Below, in pieces: positions 60,284-64,000 of a stretch of DNA of 64,000 nucleotides. Both the position numbers and the translations under genes were made by a program. The notes under the pieces were generated by a model, which saw nothing but the letters and a program-made list of their open reading frames with translations, had not been told where the DNA came from and searched no databases. Position 1 is the stretch's first letter, and every line of letters begins with the position of its first letter. Source of the stretch: CAVZYN01 sp963779515 (lineage in GTDB: Bacteria; Pseudomonadota; Alphaproteobacteria; Rhizobiales; Hyphomicrobiaceae); NCBI GenBank assembly GCA_963779515.1, contig CAVZYN010000001.1:372001-436000 (forward strand), given 5' to 3'.

Positions 60284-61396
60284 ATGAACCGAAGAACCGC
60301 CAGCGATGCGCCCACTGCCGATCGCCCAGATGCGGCGGCCGCACGCGCGTTGGTGGCCGGGCGTCGCGCGTGGATCATCAGCGACGGTAAGGCCGGTAAT
60401 GACGCGCAGACCAAGGGCGTCGCCGAGGCGCTGGGGCTTGCCTATGACGTCAAACGCATCGACCCCGCGCCGCCCTGGAGCTGGCTTGCCCCCTGGGGGC
60501 CTGTTGGCCCAAGCGAACGATTTGGCTCTCCGCGCGGGAAGTTCCATGCGCCCTGGCCGGAGTTCGCGTTCTCCATTGGCCGCCTGACGACACCCTATCT
60601 TCGCGCGCTAAAGCGGCATGCGGGACCGGCGACTTTCACAGTCATTCTGCAAAACCCGAAAGTGCCGCTGTCGACTGCCGACGCGTTCTGGGTACCGGAT
60701 CACGATCGTCTGCGTGGCGCTAATGTGATCACCACGTTGACGGCGCCGCACAGCTTCTCGCCCGCGCGGCTCGCGAAGTTGCGTGCCGCAGTGCCGCCGG
60801 TCATCGCGGCCTTGCCAAAACCCCGCGTCGCGGTGGCGCTTGGCGGGCCAAACGGCGACTACACGTATGGGCCGGCCGCGATGGCGCATCTCGCCTCGGC
60901 GCTGCAGTCGCTCGGCGCGCTCGGTGCCGGCCTGATGCTGACGGCGTCGCGCCGGACGCCGGCTGGGATCACGACCGTCGTGCAAGATGCCGTGCGCGAG
61001 ATACCACACGTGTTCTGGAATGGCGAAGGTCACAACCCTTATGCGGATTTCCTCGCCCATGCCGACGCCTTCATCGTCCCCGGCAACTCCGTCAACATGA
61101 CGGGCGAGCCCTGCGTCACCGGAAAGCCGGTCTACGTGTTCGAGCCCGACGGCGGCTCGGCGAAGTTCACGCGCTATCATCAAGCGCTGCGCGAACTCGG
61201 TGCGACGCGGCCGCTGCCGGCACGCTTCGACAGGTTGGAGACGTGGACCTATCCGCCGCTCAACTCGGCCGAAACGATTGCCGACGAAATCGCGGTTCGG
61301 TGGGGGGCGGCGCGGCTATTGCGTCCGAGCGGCGCAGATGCTGGCACGTCCGAAATGCCAGCCAATCTACCTTTCCGCGCTAACGCGCGCCAATGA
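60284..61396 (+). CDS. ELM1-like (mitochondrial fission ELM1 family) protein
   Basis: This 370-residue protein opens with WIISDGKAGNDAQTKGVAEALG, then FTVILQNPKVPLSTADAFWVPDHD, VAVALGGPNGDYTYGP and FIVPGNSVNMTGEPCVTGKPVYVF. This is the ELM1/DUF1022 family, which in plants acts in mitochondrial fission and in bacteria has a glycosyltransferase-like fold. The bacterial role is unknown. The ATG at 60284 follows GAGGAGC. Its stop overlaps the upstream start option of the 2OG oxygenase gene by four bases. Confidence 0.88.
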   Translation: MNRRTASDAPTADRPDAAAARALVAGRRAWIISDGKAGNDAQTKGVAEALGLAYDVKRIDPAPPWSWLAPWGPVGPSERFGSPRGKFHAPWPEFAFSIGRLTTPYLRALKRHAGPATFTVILQNPKVPLSTADAFWVPDHDRLRGANVITTLTAPHSFSPARLAKLRAAVPPVIAALPKPRVAVALGGPNGDYTYGPAAMAHLASALQSLGALGAGLMLTASRRTPAGITTVVQDAVREIPHVFWNGEGHNPYADFLAHADAFIVPGNSVNMTGEPCVTGKPVYVFEPDGGSAKFTRYHQALRELGATRPLPARFDRLETWTYPPLNSAETIADEIAVRWGAARLLRPSGADAGTSEMPANLPFRANARQ

Positions 61397-61419
61397 ACAC
61401 GGAAATGCAGGAGGCCACC

Positions 61420-62082
61420 ATGGCAATCACAAAAGACGCATTCGTCTCGGCTCTGTTGGAAAGCATCGAAACCTCGCGCCGCACCGAGGCGCCATACCGT
61501 CATTGGACACTCGATCGCTGCATACCGGCTGATGCCGTGGATCAGATCCTCGCCTTGCCATTCGAGGCGCCGTCATTGGATGGGGTCTCGGGCAAGCGCG
61601 AAGTGCACAACGCGACGCGGAAGTATTTTGATGCGGAGAACCGCGAAAAATTTCCAGTTAGCGAAAACTTTTGCCAAGCGTTCCAGGACCCGCGGGTCAC
61701 GAGCCGGATCGGCAGCCACTTCGGCGCCAAGCTCAACGGGACGTATCTTCGCGTTGAGATCGCGCAAGATATCAACGGCTTCTGGCTGGAGCCGCACACC
61801 GATCTCGGCGTCAAGACATTCACGATGCTGCTCTATACGTCGAAGGATCCGCAGCACGCAGACCTTGGCACTGACATCTATGACGCAAGCAAGACGCACG
61901 TTGGCCGCTCGCCCTTCAAGAGTAACGGCGCTATGGTGTTTGTCCCGTCGGACATCACCTATCATGGCTTCGAGCCGCGTGAGATCAGGGGCGTCCGCAA
62001 GTCGGTGATCATCAACTATGTCACCAACGATTGGCGCGCGCGCGAGCAGCTCGCATTTCCGGATCAGCCACTCACGGCGTGA
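61420..62082 (+). CDS. 2-oxoglutarate/Fe(II)-dependent oxygenase-like protein
   Basis: This 220-residue protein has a cupin-type core with HTDLGVKTFTMLLYTS (HxD), a distal His in ITYHGFEPREI and an Arg in VRKSVIINYV, giving the 2-His-1-Asp iron site and a 2OG-binding Arg. I chose the ATG at 61420 after AGGAGG (61410-61415); another in-frame ATG lies at 61393. It is co-directional and partly overlapping with the ELM1-like gene, so the two may work together, possibly on a cell-surface glycan or small metabolite (inference). Confidence 0.82.
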   Translation: MAITKDAFVSALLESIETSRRTEAPYRHWTLDRCIPADAVDQILALPFEAPSLDGVSGKREVHNATRKYFDAENREKFPVSENFCQAFQDPRVTSRIGSHFGAKLNGTYLRVEIAQDINGFWLEPHTDLGVKTFTMLLYTSKDPQHADLGTDIYDASKTHVGRSPFKSNGAMVFVPSDITYHGFEPREIRGVRKSVIINYVTNDWRAREQLAFPDQPLTA

Positions 62083-62094
62083 GGACGAGGCCGC

Positions 62095-62523
62095 TCACGA
62101 AAGGACACCGGCCCGGGCGAGAATGCCGTGGCAGGCGACGCCGACGGCCCCGGCGAGCAGCGCACCCGGCGTGATGTAGGCAGGCGGCACCGCGCCAGAC
62201 AATACCGCTGCGATCCAAAAGGCTGCGACTCCCGCGATCGCCGCCGCAAGCCAAGGGACAGAGCCGCGCCAGGCAACGCCTGCCGCCAGGGCCGCGCCCG
62301 CTGCTGCCGAGGGTATTGCGCCCCAGACGTAGGTCGATACCGCCGAGTAGGCCGCGCGCTTAAGCGGCGGCAGCTGGGCCGCCTCGCCAATGCCCGTAAG
62401 CAGGCCGATGGATGTTGCCAGGAACACAACCAGAGAAGCGAGGAAAGGTGCGACCAGCGTGACGAGGAGAAACGTCCAAAGCGCCCGCTGTGCCGGTGTC
62501 ACCTCGTTGCCGCGTCCGCTCAT
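62095..62523 (-). CDS. Hypothetical four-helix membrane protein
   Basis: This 142-residue protein has hydrophobic segments at about residues 15-43, 60-82, 88-108 and 117-138. It is Ala/Gly-rich with no recognised family. It overlaps the dimethylformamidase-like gene by four bases (ATGA) and is therefore coupled to it. Confidence 0.7.
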   Translation of the reverse strand: MSGRGNEVTPAQRALWTFLLVTLVAPFLASLVVFLATSIGLLTGIGEAAQLPPLKRAAYSAVSTYVWGAIPSAAAGAALAAGVAWRGSVPWLAAAIAGVAAFWIAAVLSGAVPPAYITPGALLAGAVGVACHGILARAGVLS

Positions 62524-64000
62524 GCTGCGGCACCCGGTATCGGGAAGGTTGCCTCAGGATCGAGGAAGCGGCGCAGCACATTTTCAGTCACGCGCGAGAT
62601 AGAGTTATCGAAATTGTTGTGCGGCAACGATCCGCAATAGGTGATCGACCCCGTCGAGAACACAGCGCCGTTGCCGGGCGTCTCGAAGAACGTCATGTCC
62701 GCCCGGATCAGCTGTTTGTGGCTCTCGCCCGTGGTGGTCATGATGTGCGTCAGCTGTTCCTCCGGCACGAGAACCCACGGCGCTTCCGGCGGATGATCCT
62801 CGGATTGCGCGACCACGGCCGCATGCGCGGGCGTTCCGAGGCGCTTGTCTGCGCGATCGAGCTCGAAACCTGCCGCGCCATGCCCCGAGAGGCCGAAGCC
62901 GCCAATCTTGTCGTCACTGACGCCGTCAAAGATCCAGGCGACCCGGGGATCGCGGCGGGCATCGCCCGAGATGCGATAGTAGGACCCGACAAAGTTGCCT
63001 TGCGCGGTGAACCCGACACCCGCCAGTTTTTGCGGCGGCCGGCCGTTGCGCCGCCAGAGACCACCATATTCGCCGTCGAGCTGATTGTAGTATTCGCCCG
63101 GTTCGGCCGCCCAGGCGCGTATGCCGCCCTCGGCACGGCGGATCTCGATGAGGCCTGGGTGCTCCTTTGAGAGCGCGATTTTCCAATAGAATCCGTTGCC
63201 GCCCATGTACATGAAGCGTCCGCCGGTATCGCGATAGTGCTCCAGCGCATCGAGCATCTCGCCCGTATGATACTCGGGATGCGATCCGGTCATCACAACT
63301 TGATACGGCTTCAAGAGGTCGTGGCCCTCGTGGTGCAGTTCCCAATCGGTGATCAGGTCGAAATCGAAGCCCTTGGCCTCGAGCCACGCCAGGAGATGGC
63401 TATCCGCCGGATAGTGCCGCACGCCCGAGGCGCGGATCTCGGGATAAGGGTAGGTGATGTAGCCGATGCGGACGTTCAGCATCGGGCGATGCCACGACGC
63501 GCTGTGAATGCCGCTGCCGTCGCTGTGCCAATTGTAAGTCGAGAGGCCGTATTCCGGATGATCGCCGGGATTGTGCGGATAGGCGCCCCAGGCCTTGGCC
63601 TGGTCGATCCAGGCTTGCTTCCATTTCGGATCGCGCTGCCACTCCGGCCGCGTGTGGTTGTGATAGACGGTGTACGTGAACGTCGACACCAGGACGGCGA
63701 GCTTGGCGGACGGCTTGTTCTTCGGCGGCACGACGAAGAAGGGAATGTTTTCTGCCGACATCGCCCGCCTTCAAGATCAGCGCGTAGGCGCCCGACTTGA
63801 GATCGGCGGGCACCTCGTAGGCGTGCGTCGCGGGCCAGCGGCAATCTTCGAGATCGTCATCGTGGAAATGGATCGCGCCGTATTGATCCGGCGCATGGCG
63901 GAAGCAGGGCTCGCGCCCCGTCCACGTCGCGCCCGTCACCGCGCGCGCGGGAAAATTGACGAGCGTGCCGTGCAGGCCATGCGGCCCCGTGTCGACGATC
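62520..64000 (-). pseudogene. N,N-dimethylformamidase large-subunit-like protein, frame broken and cut by window end
   Basis: The C-terminal 413 residues (SAENIPFFVVPPKNKPSAKL, PEYHTGEMLDALEHYRDTGG, MYMGGNGFYWKIAL) match the large-subunit C-terminal domain of dimethylformamidase. The preceding part, IVDTGPHGLHGTLVNFPARA to YALILKAGD, lies in another frame up to the right edge. One extra base at about 63759 separates them; without it GD-SAENIPF joins properly. The N-terminus is outside the window. The real substrate is probably an amide but is unknown. A small-subunit gene is not visible. The gene overlaps the membrane protein gene downstream. Confidence 0.8.

Noticed and set aside
1..64000. 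Prophage, insertion sequence or integrated element
   Set aside because: No transposase, integrase, terminal repeats or phage structural gene was recognised in the window.

Overview
The window is GC-rich, gene-dense bacterial chromosome. Three things point to an alphaproteobacterium of the Hyphomicrobiales (Bradyrhizobium/Xanthobacteraceae-like): the order nuoM-nuoN-birA-rnj-mce-DUF1467-proS-lolE-lolD-dnaE; many periplasmic solute-binding proteins and TAT-secreted enzymes; and GC-rich palindromic interspersed repeats. I found no rRNA, tRNA, CRISPR array, transposase or phage gene. The taxonomic call is inference from gene content.

Layout. 1-14 kb (+ strand) is housekeeping: the end of the complex I operon, biotin ligase, RNase J, methylmalonyl-CoA epimerase, a short DUF1467 membrane protein, a hairpin, then prolyl-tRNA synthetase, the Lol lipoprotein-release transporter and DNA polymerase III alpha. 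14-19 kb (- strand) is the most unusual part. It encodes a short coiled-coil protein, a 741-residue inner-membrane protein with a C-terminal OmpA peptidoglycan-binding domain, a Ras/Rab-like small GTPase, a histidine kinase and a single-domain response regulator. 19-22 kb holds a malonyl-CoA synthetase, a ParDE-like toxin-antitoxin pair and a secreted vWA protein. 22-30 kb is a homogentisate (tyrosine) catabolic cluster: DUF2783, FAD monooxygenase, MBL-fold protein, small membrane protein, fumarylacetoacetate hydrolase and hmgA, with a divergent MarR regulator and an orphan TRAP solute-binding protein. 30-38 kb has gamma-glutamyltransferase, a secreted MBL hydrolase, a Bug-type binding protein, an M20 amidohydrolase and a compact arsenic-type arsR-flavoprotein operon with visible operators. 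38-46 kb has a three-domain LplT-Aas-like acyltransferase fusion and a run coaD-ATL-phosphotransferase-hypothetical-divergent enolase. 46-64 kb is metabolic: GlxR-like dehydrogenase, RimO, PxpA, GDPD, IlvD-family dehydratase, two TAT-secreted SMP-30 proteins, SDR, S41 protease, CoA-transferase, ELM1-like protein, 2OG oxygenase and a dimethylformamidase-like enzyme cut by the window end.

A recurrent oddity is single-base frame breaks inside otherwise intact conserved genes: histidine kinase, coiled-coil gene, GDPD, a small secreted protein, the dimethylformamidase-like gene and probably the signal peptide of the S41 protease. Five look like a +1 insertion and one like a -1 deletion. Removing or adding one base restores full-length proteins in each case, so assembly indels are the likeliest cause, although true decay cannot be excluded.

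The best candidate for an undescribed system is the GTPase-OmpA-kinase cluster (14050-18982). A cytosolic small GTPase lies in the same tight operon as a membrane protein whose cytosolic part may carry a Roadblock/longin-like region and whose periplasmic end should grip peptidoglycan. A phosphorelay output follows directly downstream.
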